DNA from: Cristatella mucedo
Taxonomy: Eukaryota; Bryozoa; Phylactolaemata; Cristatellidae
Reading direction: 5' to 3'
Length of the DNA stretch: 64,000 nt
Assembly (NCBI GenBank): GCA_009760855.2
Contig: WPIO01000001.1
Coordinates: 19,929,501-19,993,500 of the forward strand
The position numbers were made by a program, and so were the translations under genes. Positions 11,626 through 24,356 of the stretch are shown here, one piece after another. The stretch's first letter is position 1. Each line of letters starts with the position of its first letter. Below the pieces are notes generated by a model. That model worked only from the letters and a program-made list of their open reading frames with translations, made no database searches and had not been told where the DNA came from.

Positions 11626-12509
11626 ATGCCAAAGCCAACGAGACTGAACTGCAAAACAAGTAGAGCCAGGAGCCTCATAATCCGTGGTTAAAGTGCACAG
11701 AAATAGTGCTGCTAAAACATTTGTGGCGAAAGTGAAAATCGGCGCTCAACTCTACTTGTCTTATAGAGTCGAAAAGCTGTACTAGTCAGCTTCCTTAGCG
11801 GCATACGCTTAACAGCCTCCCTGTTGCAAATCGAGCTGCGAACAGTGGCTAACGAGCCGAAGTACCCCTGAGACCACCGGCAACGAAATATCCATAGCAT
11901 GCTCTGCCAGCCGGCTAATTTGAGTCTGGCCAATTTGTTAGCCGGTGATCTCGTTATAGATCTATCAGACAGGCTGCCGCGTTGCCATCTCCAGGGTAGT
12001 CGATAGCAGAGGATGCTCGACTAATCTTCTTACGGGCGCCAGCTCTCCTCAGGAGTAGGATGCGGCTAACTGCGTTTCAGCATTCTCTAATGCAATCAAA
12101 ACCAGAGATGAAGCGGCAGCCGATGTGTTAACCCGTCTCCTTGTCGCTTCGGAGAAAATAGTCAAAAGATTTTAGGACCTCGACATGTTTGGAATAATCA
12201 GGGTATCAGATGCGTTTGCCATGGTAGGCTGAGGTGCAGGTGATGCAGATGCTGATGCAGATGCAGGTGCCTAGCATTTCATTCTTATTTAGTGGACTAC
12301 TGTTGCATCGTACCACCACAGCTGGGCTCGTGACTTTACCCGAACTAAGAATTCTCCCGTATTATGTGCTTTGGTTGCTAGACTAGTTAGTCCTCGAAAT
12401 AATGCTGCAAAAGGACGCCTACTTACACACTTGCAGAATGTATGGCTTGACCTTAAATAGTCTCAATTGATTTAATGGAATGGATAGGTCGATGAAGCAG
12501 TTTTTTATT
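11626..12509. other. No gene recognised; short GATGCA repeat
   Basis: A small imperfect hexamer array (GATGCAGATGCTGATGCAG) lies near 12238-12265. A 73-codon minus-strand frame at 11712-11933 has no recognisable domain. Confidence 0.4.
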
Positions 12510-13520
12510 CCCTGCAAGCAAGAGCTCGGAAGAAGCAACTGAAAAACTGAGTGCTTGCCTTGTCAACATTCGATCATGGATGTCGGAAAATTTCTTGAAA
12601 GTAAATGATTATGAAACTGAAATACTGCTCATACGGCCCTAGCGTATAGGACATATTATGACCCCCTAAGCCTGTGTGCTCTTTTAATAGATGATGCAGT
12701 TGTGCGACCATCCCCATGTGCTCGAAATTTAAGTGTCGTTTTCGACAGCTACCCAGATTTTCGAAACTTCATTCAGAATACTGCTTCTATAGCTAGCCAC
12801 CATGTCCGATCCCTATCTAAGATCAGGTGATGTCTTCATGGCGGCTTGCAAGCGATTTAAATAGCTCCTTAGTTCTGTCTCGGCTTGATCGTTGTAAGTC
12901 CCTTTTGGCTGGGCAAACAAAAAAGCAACTAGGCCACTAAAAATTGCTATGAATATACGGCTAGTTTTCAAGACCCAGAGATTTGACCACGTGTCTCCAG
13001 TGCTAAAAGAGCTAGGATGGCTGCCAGCTGATCAACGAATCCAGAGAAAAGTTCTTAAGCTGACCCACAAGGCTTGCCACGGCTTGGCTCCTCCATACCT
13101 ATCTGAACTGCTGCACCAGTTTCAGCCTGCTCGTGCCCTCAGGTCCTGTATGGACAATAAATTAGCCGTTCCATTCCTCCGCTTCAAGACAGCTGGCGAC
13201 AGAAGTTTTAGCTCTGCAGGTCCTAGACTGCGAAACTCGCCTCCACGATTCTTAGGCAACAACTACTCTCCTGCTCCCGACTACGGCTAATTCTTTCAAG
13301 CGGTTCTGATCTGCTAATTCCATGCTACTCACTATCTCAACTGCTCTCCTGACTCTGTTATGCTTCAGAATTTCTCTTTGTTGCGTTAGATGATGTTTGT
13401 TGGCTACCGAATGCATGCCGAAAGCCTGTTAGGTTTTGAGTGTGCTATGCGAAACTCTCCTGCCTAACACCCACATAGCCTTTATGGCTTTGTGGAGTTA
13501 CAGACGGAGATACTTACGCT
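12510..13520 (+). mobile_element. LINE-A copy, 5' truncated, decayed
   Basis: Begins at the SESAAAT-type stretch (SEEATEKLSACLVNIRSWM, 12527 on). It is frameshifted in the middle and has one clean frame at 12949-13290 covering the thumb and C-terminal region, with FDHVSPVLKELGWLP. It ends with GGAGTTACAGACGGAGATAC near 13490-13513. Confidence 0.85.
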
Positions 13521-13629
13521 GGGTTGGACTTTCGAAGTCCTGCAATCGCTCGATTCTACCTGCAAGACCTTCTTTGATAATGCCTAAGTTACGTTAGCAC
13601 TATGGCCGATAAAGATGCCACTCCGCTTA

Positions 13630-15105
13630 TGTAATGTAATATATCTCCGTCTGTAACTCCACAAAGTCATGAAGACCATGTGGGTGTTACGCAAGAGAGT
13701 TCTGTATAGCTCACTCACAGCCTAAGCGGCTTTCGGTACGCATTCGGTACCCAACAGACTTCGTCTCACGCAACAAAGAGAAAGTGGGAAGCATAGCAGA
13801 GTCAGGAGAGCAGTTGAGGTAGTGAGTTGCATAGAAGTAGCAGCTCAGGACCGCTGAAAAGGATGTGCAATAGTCGGCAGTAGGAGAGTAGTTGCCGTTG
13901 CGTAAGAATTGTGGTAGCGAGTTCTACAGTCTAGGACCTGCAGGGCTAAAGCTTCTGTTGCCAACTGTCTTTAAGCGGAGGAATGGGACAGCTAATTTAT
14001 TGTCCACACAGGACCTGAGGGTGCGAACAGGCTGAAACTGATGCAGCAGTTCAGCTTGGTACGAAGGAGCCAAGCCGTAGCGGGCATTGTGGGTCAGCGT
14101 AAGAATTTTGCTCTGCATTCTTTGCTCAACCGGCAACCATCCTAGCTCTTTCAGCAAAGGAGACACGTGCTCAAACCGCTTGGACTTGAAGACCAGCCTT
14201 GCAGCCATATTCATAGTCCGCTGCAGTGGCCTAATAGCTTTCTTTGGCAGCCCAGCCAAAAGGGAATTACAATAATCAAGCCGAGACAGAACTAAAGAGC
14301 TAGGGAAATTTCTTACAAGCCACTGTGGGATACAGCTCCAAATCTTGGATAGGGATCGGATGTGATGGCTAGCTGTAGAAGCAGTCTTCTGAATGAAGCT
14401 TTTGAAATTGAGGCAGCTGTCGAACACGACAGCTAAATTTCGAGCACGTGGTGATGGTCGCACAATAGCACCACCTATTAGAACAGCAAAGCCTTTCAAT
14501 CCAGCCACACGCTTAGGGTGCCCTATGAGCAGCAGTTCGGTTGTTTCATCATTTAATTTCAGGAAGTTTTCCGACATCCAGGATCGAATATCGGCAAGGC
14601 AAGCATTCAGTTTCACAGTTGCTGCAGCAGATTCCGACGGTTTGAATGACAAACACAACTGAGTATCGTCAGCATAGAAGTGATATCCTATTCCATGTGC
14701 CTTAATCACTTTTCCCAGAGGTTGTGTATAAATGGAGAACTGCAAGGACCGAGAACAGGCCCTTGAAGGACTCTACAGGTGAACCTTCTCGTGCCTGAGA
14801 CCTGACCCCCACACGACACGGATTGAACACGATCAGACAAGTATGATATAAACCACGTCAGTGCTTCGTCTGCCAGACCGATTGTTGTTCTCATTCGTTC
14901 AAGCAGAACTTCGTGATCAATGGTGTCAAAGGCAGCAGACAGATCTAGCAAAGCTAGGGCAGTGACATTCCCGACGTCGTTGCCACGTAGAATGTCGTTG
15001 TTAACACGGCGGAGAGCCCTCATACGAATGCAGGACTTGGACAGTCCCATCCTACTTTAGTCTGATGTGCGAAACCGCTCACTTTGATTCGCACGAGATC
15101 TCGGA
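13630..15105 (-). mobile_element. LINE-A copy, longest, includes RT palm
   Basis: The most complete LINE-A copy. On the minus strand the frame 15050-14706 contains RT palm motif A, DLSAAFDTIDHEVLLERM, and a GPVLGP remnant of the GVPQGSVLGP box. After a frameshift near 14745 the frame continues to 13924 with FYADDTQLCLSF (motif C, 14657-14680), the thumb and the C-terminal region. The tail contains ATTACAT repeats at 13630-13642. The endonuclease and 5' part are missing. The motif A residues are what place it in the CR1/L2-like group. Confidence 0.9.
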
Positions 15106-15154
15106 CCACTCTAATATATCTCCTAATCAGCTCCAAGTGTGTCTACTGAACTGT

Positions 15155-15200
15155 GCGTGAACCTTTGTGGAGTTGCAGACGGAGTTACATTACAGTACAC
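15155..15200 (+). mobile_element. LINE-A 3' tail only
   Basis: CTTTGTGGAGTTGCAGACGG followed by AGTTACATTACAG is the LINE-A terminus in plus orientation, next to the 5' side of the minus-strand copy. Confidence 0.55.
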
Positions 15201-16121
15201 TAACTATTCATTCAGGTTCCCATACACCCAAAAATTCCTTTGGCTTCTTAGCTGTGCCTGCGTCTAATCTCAGATCTTTTGTCAACCTTGACTTTTGTCT
15301 GTAAGCCACCATCAAGTCCTGAACTTGTTCCGGCTGAAATTAAGACTTCCCATGATTTAAGGACATTTAAAATGAAGCTGAGTACCCTCTGACTTCCGAA
15401 GATATTTTCTCTGTCCATTTCGATCTGCTATTTGGCAAGCAAGCTGGAATGATTGTTAAATACGATAAACTATTCGTCATTTAACAGTTTACAACTTCTC
15501 ATTGTTACTTAGCACAACTAAGTTTCTATACCAAGATTTATTTTCCTTAGGGCTATACAAATGTAATAACGTTAACATTATATTGAAATTGCAGTATTCT
15601 TTAAAATATGTATTAATTGTTGAGTTATCTTCTGTATGACATATAATGAAATGATATTTTAGCTGAGAGGCTATAAGGAATAGCAGCCAACACACCCTAT
15701 AACGGTTCGTGACTCTAAAGATCTCTCAGTGAAATTTTTGCTTTCCTTCAACTGGAATAAGATGTTGCTGCTCCGTACAGCTACAGTATGATATCAAAAT
15801 TATTTCATTGCTGCTGTCAGTGGTGATATCCTAGGCAGCTGTGAACGAATTGCGATAATCGTGTATGCCCTGCTTCACCTTTTTCTTACCTTTGACATCA
15901 CCAATCACTCGATACTTCGCAAGAGATGGCGAACGACATTCAACCCCGCCGACTAAGCATATTATGAAGCACACTTGCAGCTTCCATTCTGTATAATTTG
16001 GATTGTGGCTTCATGTAGCAGTCCAAATTTGTTGCAGGGATCAGCTTAGATTTTGTTGGTCACAAATTGTGATTTATCTATATTAGTAAGCAAATCAAGA
16101 CTCACGACTGCACCATTGCTC
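15201..16121. other. No gene recognised
   Basis: AT-rich. A minus-strand frame of 68 codons (15489-15695) is anonymous. Confidence 0.4.
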
Positions 16122-16265
16122 TGGCTTGACCTAGTGGTTAAGGTTCTCACCCCGACCAAGGTTATGTTGAATGTATTTTAATACCGAAGTCATGGACTCA
16201 ACCACCGTGGCAAATGTGAAGCACCTGAATAGAGAATAATTTCTCTTGTGCCTCTGTACTTATGA
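16122..16265 (+). mobile_element. SINE1 copy, decayed
   Basis: Weakly preserved tRNA-like head (GACCTAGTGGTTAAGGTTCTC, then CACCCCGACCAAGG) followed by a tail like CACCTGAATAGAGA, ATTTCTCTTG and TGAATTATTTT. The spacing matches the better copies at 32842-33130. Confidence 0.6.
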
Positions 16266-16369
16266 ATTATTTTGTACTAGCTTTCACTTTTAGGCCAAAA
16301 ATCTGTTCTTGTCATTCAAGCCATCATAATGAGCTATTGCAACCAAAAAACTACCAACAGCATGTGTAC

Positions 16370-16440
16370 AGTACCTGGAAAGAGTTGAAGTTCTCTGAAG
16401 TGCTATACAAATCTATTATTATTATTATTATTATTATTAG
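16370..16440 (+). mobile_element. LINE-B or SINE1 3' tail
   Basis: GAAAGAGTTGAAGTTCTCTG, AAGTGCTATACAAATC and (TATTAT)n. LINE-B and SINE1 share this end, so the source family cannot be told. Confidence 0.5.
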
Positions 16441-19400
16441 AAACATAGCCTGAATCAATTGCAACAGACCTTTTATCTAAATTACAATAGTAAAATGATA
16501 AGGCGATCAGTCGTATGTTTTATTTCCACTTTGACTAATCCCTAATATTTAAAATTTATACTCCGAAAAACCTCTACTGTTAATCCCTTGTTTTAGGATT
16601 TCGCTCTACATGCCTCATCGGCTACTTGCAACTCTTAATAGCTCCCAGCTTCTCTCAATTCTATTGTAGTATAACTATTATGGCTGCTAAGAAGTGCCTA
16701 TTGAAACCACTAATGTGTAGTACTAGTCAGCAGAGACAGAGTAAAACTCTCACTTGACGCAAAAATGTAGCCACGGCTCATCGCTTTCATGCCTCGTTAG
16801 ACTGCTTTCCAGGGTGTCAGCCTCCCTATGCCTGATGCAGCCTTGTAAGTATCGCATATCAGCTTTTCCTTGTTTTAACTGAAACCCTGTGGGAGGCAGC
16901 CTACTTGCTGCACCGGCAAAAAATAGTCAACATATATCACATCTAAAACTCTTGTGGTGTGTTCTTCTCTCCTGCTGCCGAGTTGGGCACCTTCTTACTA
17001 GATTGCATTTGATATTCCAAGACTACTTACTTCCTGGCTTCTTGAATCACCCATGCGTTTTACTGCTCTTTGTAGCTTGAGCTGAAGGCTTTCGGATTTG
17101 ACTGGGATTTTAAAAACTATACAGCATACCACCTAATCATACTTGGCAGCATTCTTGGATTACCCGAGCAGGTGCACGACTGTGCATAAACATGCTTTCT
17201 GTATCTTTTACGTGGTCCATATTTTCATGACCAGCGATGTCGAACTCGGTGGCATTGTCAATGTTTAACCAAAATGTGATAAGAAAATTGCATTCACATG
17301 TTCGCTAATGCATATTGCCGAACTATCCTGTATTCGTTAAGCATTAATTATGTTCATGCAATAAGACCAGGGCTAATCAAGATCAGGTCCGGACTCAAAA
17401 TCATGTACACCTGACTGAGGTCGCGACCAGATCAGGTGATAAAGCTAGATGACGAGGAGCCCTTTAATGTGGTACTACAGCCAGAATGCACCTGAAGCTC
17501 GGTATGCGTTCGATTGGCTGTAGTTGACAGGTTCAGGCCCAGGCTGACTAAGGAGAACTAGAAACTCTTTATGTTCTACTGCCAAATGCTGGTAGCAGCA
17601 CGAGATAGAACATCGTTATCAGCATACACATCATGCAGGGATATGTAATCATTAACCATGGGCAACAGTGCAGGAATTTCGTGGTTTCGCATGCCTTCTG
17701 CTGAATAAATAATAACCTTGCCTTCTAGGGTATTTAAGAATTGTCTCATGATGATTGGGCTGTCTGCTTGCTGCATTAGCCAAGGATCTGGGTGCATGCA
17801 GCAGCAGCATCAGGCAATAAGGTTAATTGCCCTGGAAGCCTTTCAGCCTGACGACTGCTGATGAGCCCACAATTTCGGACGATATCCATGCTTGCTTTGC
17901 AGCTCGATTGGCACCCTTTCGTTATTATTGCAAGCCCTAATTGCGGGGCCTACTGAAGCAAAGCTGTAGGAGCCAGTCACTCGATCCTGCTGTCATTGCA
18001 GCCAAATGTCTGGCACTTGGAGAATACTAGTTTGGTTTCGCTTCTTGAACTTGACAGTAGATGAGAGCTATCTGCACATGCACACCGAACAGACTTGATT
18101 GCTCCAGACAGTTGTTGTTGCATGCACAGGCCTAACCGACTAGATGGCCTCTTCAACGACTGGCTTTCTTGGACAAGACCTTATGTGTGCCAGTGGTTGC
18201 ATAGTTTCAAGATTGCCTGTCATGCACTTTTATTTCTAGACCCCAGCTTTTTATTGGCAATTTGCTGTGCAGGTGTGTGTTTTTATAGCAGGGAGGCACC
18301 TTCTTTGCATCTGTGCATGTGGTGAAAGATTTTGTTCTTTCACTGGCTGAGAAGCCATGACGATAGTAGAACAAAAAAGGCTCCTTTGGAATGGAAAAGG
18401 AAGTGACACCAATGACCTGATGTAAATATGCCTGCTCATACTGTTTCCTGAGTTTTCTATTCTCATTTTCTTCAATGAGGTGGGGCGAACAGCAATAGAT
18501 ATGGTCAGACTGGTCTAGGGATCTCTATGATCTAGGGATCAGCAGATCTCTTATGTGAGCTATAGAGTGCTGGACGTGATACTTCCGTGGTAGACGAAGC
18601 AGCAGCAGCAGCTGCACTGATTCTACAGATGCGACAGCAGCAGCAGTTGCTACAGCAGCATGTTACCACCACTTTAGTCCGGTAGACTGCTTCTCGGAAA
18701 TTCTTTTGATGTGCATCTATGAATCAGCTTGCATGCCAGACTGTTATGGTGGCTACACTCCCTCTCTTTGCTACTGACTGTCGGCTTGGTGCTCAATCGT
18801 GGATGTGCCTACCTCTTGTTGAATATAAGCAAGCCAGCATGAGAGGCAATTGCCATCTTTGTAGTGCTAATGAGTCTAACTTGTACCTGCACTCAACGGC
18901 ATCCCTGCATTTGAGCAAAGTTTGCTCTACAACAGCATCACCACAGTAAATGCTGCGATAGTGGCTCCTCCGGCAGACGGCTTGCAGCTAAGACAGAGAG
19001 TGTGCGAGCTGTGCAGCTCAGCAAAAGCTACAGTGTGCAGCTGATTGTGCACAAGCTGACTCGCCCAGCTGTCGAAGTGCTGCACTCACTGTAGATAGAA
19101 CAAGGGGACTCATATCGGCCTACACTGTGAGCACTGCTTAGCACAGCTGCAATGGGCTACTGATAGGAGATAGCCAGGTCTGAGCCTGCAGCAAGAGAAT
19201 GCAGCTGGTCGCAAAACTCGTTTGCCGACATGATGCAGTAGCGCTTGCATGAAGGCATGCGACTTGCTAAATGCTAACAACAAATGCTAATCTTTATTGG
19301 CAGGGCAAGACTCTGCCTGCTTAGACTAGTGCTCTTTGGCCATCGACGTTGGAGCCTGGAGTGGCAGCTCAGAGAACGGTCCAGCTATGACTGATCTACA

Positions 19401-19692
19401 CACAATAAGCAAGTGCTACTTACTCTATGTGTGGTGACCTTGGCTAATGCATACCCTGGATCAACATAATGAAGACGCCTAGCCTGTAGCTTTAACTTGA
19501 CAGCCGACGGCAAGAGAACAAAAGCCTGCTACAAGAGCTGGACAGCCTTAAGCCATTTGCATGCTGAAGCCAGGTGCTGTTTCTGTCTTTGCACAAACCT
19601 ATTCTCTACAGGTCATCGTATCATGTGACAGGAAGCCTTATGCAGTGAGTTGAAAGTAATAATAATAAGAATAATTATAAAGTATGTGTATC
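16441..19692. other. No gene recognised; anonymous 3.2 kb
   Basis: Several short open frames on both strands, none with a known domain. At about 18592-18690 a plus-strand frame reads a run of Ala then MRQQQQLLQQH (CAG-type triplets) before a stop. It could be a relic of a Gln-rich coding exon or simply a triplet repeat. A minus-strand 73-codon frame at 17576-17797 is similarly unexplained. Confidence 0.35.
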
Positions 19693-19872
19693 GCACTCTT
19701 TCTGAAAAAATACTAGCTCATTAAACAACATCTTCCGTGCAGCGACAGAAGAGTCTTGACGGTTATCACAACAGCATCAGTTTTTGCAGGATTTAAACCT
19801 ACGACCTCAGAACTGAGGTCGTGAAAAGCAATCTAGCTTAATAGCCACTCTACGTATGCTGTAAAGGAAGCC
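19693..19872 (-). mobile_element. SINE2 copy
   Basis: Read on the minus strand: a tRNA-like head, GAGGTCGTAGG with decayed B-box sequence, then the body GTGATAACCG and the end AAGACTCTTCTGTCGCTG. It aligns along its length with the SINE2 copies at 25945-26113 and 49945-50128. Confidence 0.7.
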
Positions 19873-19894
19873 TGATGAAATGGTTATTAGTTAC

Positions 19895-20046
19895 ACCCAG
19901 ATGTCAACGAGACTAATATTGTGACGGATAACATGTACAATTTAACCATGTAAATGTGGTTAGTGGCTGTATGCATCGTAGCAGAATTTAGCATATCAGC
20001 ACGGATAAGCATGTAAAGAACTAATCAAAAGCAACCACCAATTGCT

Positions 20047-20053
<7 letters not shown>
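19895..20053 (-). mobile_element. LINE-B 3' part, interrupted (first piece)
   Basis: Minus-strand match to the LINE-B 3' untranslated region (GCTTATCCGTGCTGATATGC, GCATACAGCCACTAACC). The same copy resumes at 20255 after a dinucleotide repeat and a SINE1. Confidence 0.65.
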
Positions 20054-20080
<27 letters not shown>

Positions 20081-20082
20081 GT
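20047..20082. repeat. AC/AT dinucleotide microsatellite
   Basis: About five AC units followed by about twelve AT units, at the junction between the interrupted LINE-B copy and the inserted SINE1. Confidence 0.9.
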
Positions 20083-20087
20083 ATAAT

Positions 20088-20239
20088 TCCTTTGTATAGC
20101 ACCCCAAGAAAACTTAATCTTTGTTCAGGCGCTTAGCAATGCCTTCACAATGCTTCACAATGCCTCTGGGCTTGATCCCACGACCTAAGCCAGACCTTGG
20201 CCGGGGCGAGCACCTTAACTGGTGGACCAAACCAGCTCG
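20088..20239 (-). mobile_element. SINE1 copy inserted in LINE-B
   Basis: Minus-strand reading: AGCTGGTTTGGTCCACCAG, TTAAGGTGCTCGCCCCGG, a damaged B-box region, then GCGCCTGAACAAAGATTAAG, TTTCTTGGGGTGCTATAC. It separates two pieces of one LINE-B copy, so it is the younger insertion. Confidence 0.8.
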
Positions 20240-20254
20240 CCAGTCACCAGAAGT

Positions 20255-20485
20255 TTCATTTAAGCTTCTCGTTGAAAATTGTCAAGTCGTGGAATGTCAT
20301 CACACTATTCTCTGGCAAGTTCCGCGCTTTAGTAGCATAAGAGCTAAAGGCACGGTCTCCACCGGATTTGAGACCATCCCGAGATATTGCTCAGCGATTT
20401 GAGTGAGAAAAGTGCAAGGTAGGGTGCGTAACCACTCGGGAGAGGAGTTGAGATAGGTAGGCTGGAGCACAGTGGGTCAACTCTG
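20255..20485 (-). mobile_element. LINE-B 3' part, interrupted (second piece)
   Basis: Minus-strand match to the LINE-B C-terminal coding region: PAYLSQLL, then RTLHFS, then GDRAFSSYATKA-like residues in broken frames, and the start of the 3' untranslated part at 20255-20290. Confidence 0.7.
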
Positions 20486-20649
20486 GACAGCAGGTGCTAG
20501 CATTCGGCATTCTACCCATTTTGATCTGCAGTTTTTTAATTTGATCTTGCTTTGGCCAGGCAAATGTTCGTTCCAAAACTTATGTTCTTGCCACTGGAAC
20601 TTTACTGAGTGGATCAGACCATGGCCTCAATCAAGGTTGAAGCTAATAA

Positions 20650-20800
20650 AATGTAGCCCCTGGGTCTTTGCCAAGGAGGTAAAGTGCTTGCTCTTCATTA
20701 TTTGGGTCGTGAGTACGAGTCCAGCAGTGGGCGATCTTTTACTGTGCACTGCAATAGGTGCGTTACTGTAGTAATAGCCGTTAAGGCTCTTCTCATGCTT
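20650..20800 (+). mobile_element. SINE2 copy, decayed
   Basis: Follows the SINE2 order: AAGTGCTTGCTCTTCA (head), GGGTCGTGAGTACGAGTCC (decayed B box), GTGGGCGATCTTTTA, then TAATAGCCGTTAAGGCTCTTC. No sharp ends. Confidence 0.45.
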
Positions 20801-23800
20801 TACAAATCAGGCTGTTGAATCATTTTACCTCGTTGATGACTATAGCTTACCATGTAATTTCTTGGCCTTGTAAATGTCCACAACGTGTCAAGTAACATGA
20901 TTTTTTGAATGGCTTTTGATGGGGTTAACCATTTATTTCCTAGTTAGTGCTACATAGTATAACCTAATAATTATGAAAGGTTATTAGAAAAAAAGCTTGA
21001 CATATTCACTTCACTGAATGCTAGATAAGCACAGACGACCAAACGCATGAAGCATACTTTGCTACCCAGATAGCTAATCCACTCCAAGTGCAGAGAAAAG
21101 ACTCGAGTCATATGGGAGATACCTCTTTTAAGCATTAATTGCATAATAAGCTGAATGCAGGCTTGGCTTTGCTGACGTTGGTTACAAATTGGCCTAAGCC
21201 TGTCACTGTCCTACCACAGATAATCGGATAGAATTAATTTTGGAAGGCCAGTCATAAGTATGCCTTTCTTACATTGCTATCCCGTGATAGCTGTTGCTGA
21301 CCTGGGCAGTAAGCAAATCGTGGCAGCATGAGGATGGTGCAAATTTGCAGTCTGGCTTAAGCACCTCGTACTGTTGAAGATCTTGCTCTTGCTTTTGCCT
21401 CATGATTAGAGTCTGTGCTCGATGTACTCTCTCAGCTCTACTTGGAAGTCAACGACCAACTTTGATATCTCTGCTGGGCTGAAGCGACTCTCAGCAAATC
21501 ACTATTGATTTTCGGGCTTTACACAGCCGGTCACTGGTGCTATAACTCTTCGCTGTCTCGTTTTGCTCTGTCACTGGGCCTGCATGCATGGACAGTATAT
21601 CAGACAACGGTAGTGTAGCTACTGCAAACTATACCAACTTTTTTGTTTGGTTGTTTGGTACACTAATGGTCAATGGATGCCGACCCAATAGATGCAAACC
21701 ATGCTGTCTCCATACAAAGTGCCTAGCCGGAGGCGGCCCAAACTTAATCATTGAACGAGGTAAACAGCCACAGCACCAAGAAACAAAAAGAGCAGTTAGG
21801 CTAAGACAGAGATACTTTGTGCTTTGATTCACACAGATACGGCTGGGTTTTGTCTTTTTTGCTAGCTGCCTGCTGCAGCTGCAATGAGACATGTACAGTT
21901 TGAACAATCTCCAGGTATTGCATGCATGCGACTTCTCGGGGTACGTGCTTCGGATGATGTCATAGATGTCAGTGTGGCTCTCTCAACGACAAAAAGTTGG
22001 CATGCTGCACTAGCCTGTTATGAAAACTAGATTACTATTATTCATGGCTCCTGAATTAAAATGATTAGGGTCCGGTTATGTCATAGTCTATAGTAAGGCT
22101 GCACAAAAGCCTGATTCATGTAGTAGTTGTTGGATGAGCTTTGGGTTTCGGAGAGCTTATGCCATCGTAGGTGCTGTACACTCACAAAATATCGTGAGTT
22201 TGCAATAGACTGCACAATGTTATGGACACGGGCTAGTTATACTAAGGCAACAGTGAATGCCTAGCGAAGCTTCAACACCAACAAAATAACTTCAGCATAC
22301 TCGTCTGTTCACTTAAAACTAAGATTTGGGTTATGATTTTCAAGAAGCTTCAAGAGAGTAATCAGTCTCTGCAGAGACTGGTGTGAGCTTAACTAAGTCG
22401 CATGGATGGGTATAAGCGACGGGAAGGGCCACACTGAAAAGATTCTAGAATGCTACATGGAATTTTATAAGGCTATTAATGCTAAAATCACTGTGAGATA
22501 CTAAGTTGCCATATGAGGCATACCGGGAAGTGGGTTGGCCGGCCGTAAACTAGAGACTGGGATTCAGTGGTGTTTAGTGCTGGTGTGCTCCATCGGATCG
22601 GTTTGCCGATTTAAATTAATGCATTTTGCATTTTAGGTTATCTGAAGATTTATGATATGGCAAGGGCGCTCTGCATTGTAACAAACGTGGTGTGGGGCCT
22701 CGCCTTCAGGTCAGAACAGGGCCGCAAACACAGCGCTCGCAAGGGTCTCGCCAGTCTAGGCCGATGCACGACAAATACTATCGACGCTTGAACCTAGTGG
22801 CACGGCTAGTTACTTGCAGGTGCTGCACCAAAACGCACACAGGCGTGCTGATGGGAGCAGAAACGCTGCAGTGATGACGAGCGCTGGTACCTTAGCATTT
22901 CAAATCCCTATCTATAATGTAGACAAGTCTATTTAACAGCGGCGAACTGTTACAGCCCGTTCAGCAGCAGCTACGACTTAAACCACTGGCTGAGTGGCCT
23001 AGAGCACACATCAGTACCAATACCAGTGCCCCGAGTCTCAAAACCTGACTTCCTATTATCTCAGGGTGCCGACCTTCTATACGACCTTGACAATAATCTA
23101 TCGCACAAGCAATCGGATAATCTCGAATAATTGTGAACTGTCATCATCATGTCATCATTCGGCTGGTTTAGTTAGGGCTGCCGTTACAGCACGAACCCTC
23201 TTCAGCGCCAGCCGCCTGCAACCAGGACGTCTGTTCTGCCGTTTCCGTTGTCACTATGTAAATTAAAAAATGAACAGGTCACTTTCAAGATTTTACTTAA
23301 AACTTTATAAACGCGTAGCTTTTATAATCCTTTTAGCTAGGGCAAGGGACATTCGGCCACCCCTCAGCGCCTAATGAGGGGCTGCGATCTGGACCGCCTC
23401 TGATTCCCGTGCTCCATCGGTTACAAGCAACGAAATTATACCTCAAACTCAAATTGATGAGCTACCGCCTAGTTCATGTCGATTAAGCTCTGCAATTTTG
23501 AGCTAAACCTTTTCATTAATTGTTTCCTTCGCACGCGTGCATGACAATTTTACTGGCCTTGCCACTTTGCACTAATATTCTGGCTTCGCGACTGCTGTTG
23601 GCCATTGATGATCCCTACACAAAAAAACATGAATCCTGCACTATATTTTCCTACGAAAATGGAGTCGGGTCAGCGGTGTGCAGGTTGTCTTGTACGCAGA
23701 TTGGTGGGGCGTACGCATCGGTCGCGGTGCGATCGGAAACCAAGTAAAAGCGAAAGCATTTAAAAAACTAAGGCTAGCGACTCAAACTCCAACGGAAGGG

Positions 23801-24348
23801 CATCGTCCCGTCGGGACACTAACGGAATCTTATGGCGGCGCTATTCGTTGAAGTCGACTTCGCAGGCCAGCTCCCCCCTCTCTCTCTCTCTTTCTCTCTC
23901 CCTCTCTCTCTTCTCCTTACTCCAGAGCGCATTCAGGGAACGGCAGGATATCTGCGGGAGGGGAGGTGGATAACTTCCAGGTAACCCACATATGTGCCTC
24001 AACTGACTCGATCACGCTACTCCATAGCATAGCGAGGCCGAACATGGAACTCGCCCACAGCGAAATCTGCCGCTTTCTCTTCCATTATTTCTGCTTTCTC
24101 GTCAGCTCACGCCATTCGGCCGTTACCGGTCGGCCCTCGGGCTTTCGTAGCTTCGAACGAACTTGGAACGAAGATTCGTTCGCTGTTGTAGTGTTGACTG
24201 CCACCGCTTCTGGTTGAAGCCGAGCTTTGCTGCTGCCTTCAGGTGCCTTCTGCCCTATCAAATCGCAATTCTCTTATATGGGTCTTAGAAATTTCATTGC
24301 TGAATGTAAGTTGCATTAAGAGATTGTGATCGGATGCGGATTCGCCGC
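20801..24348. other. No gene recognised; anonymous 3.5 kb
   Basis: No long open frame with a known domain. The stretch from about 23790 to 24240 is more CpG-rich than its surroundings. A plus-strand frame at 23966-24217 (83 codons) and one at 23520-23747 (75 codons) are unrecognised. Confidence 0.35.
23870..23931. repeat. Polypyrimidine (CT-rich) tract
   Basis: About 60 bases of almost pure C and T, mostly CT repeats, in an otherwise mixed, CpG-rich stretch. Confidence 0.85.
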
Positions 24349-24356
24349 CTGTAGAC

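Noticed and set aside
14393-14662. Plus-strand 89-codon frame (also 10296-10556 minus)
   Set aside because: Antisense shadow of the LINE-A RT region, recurring wherever LINE-A does.
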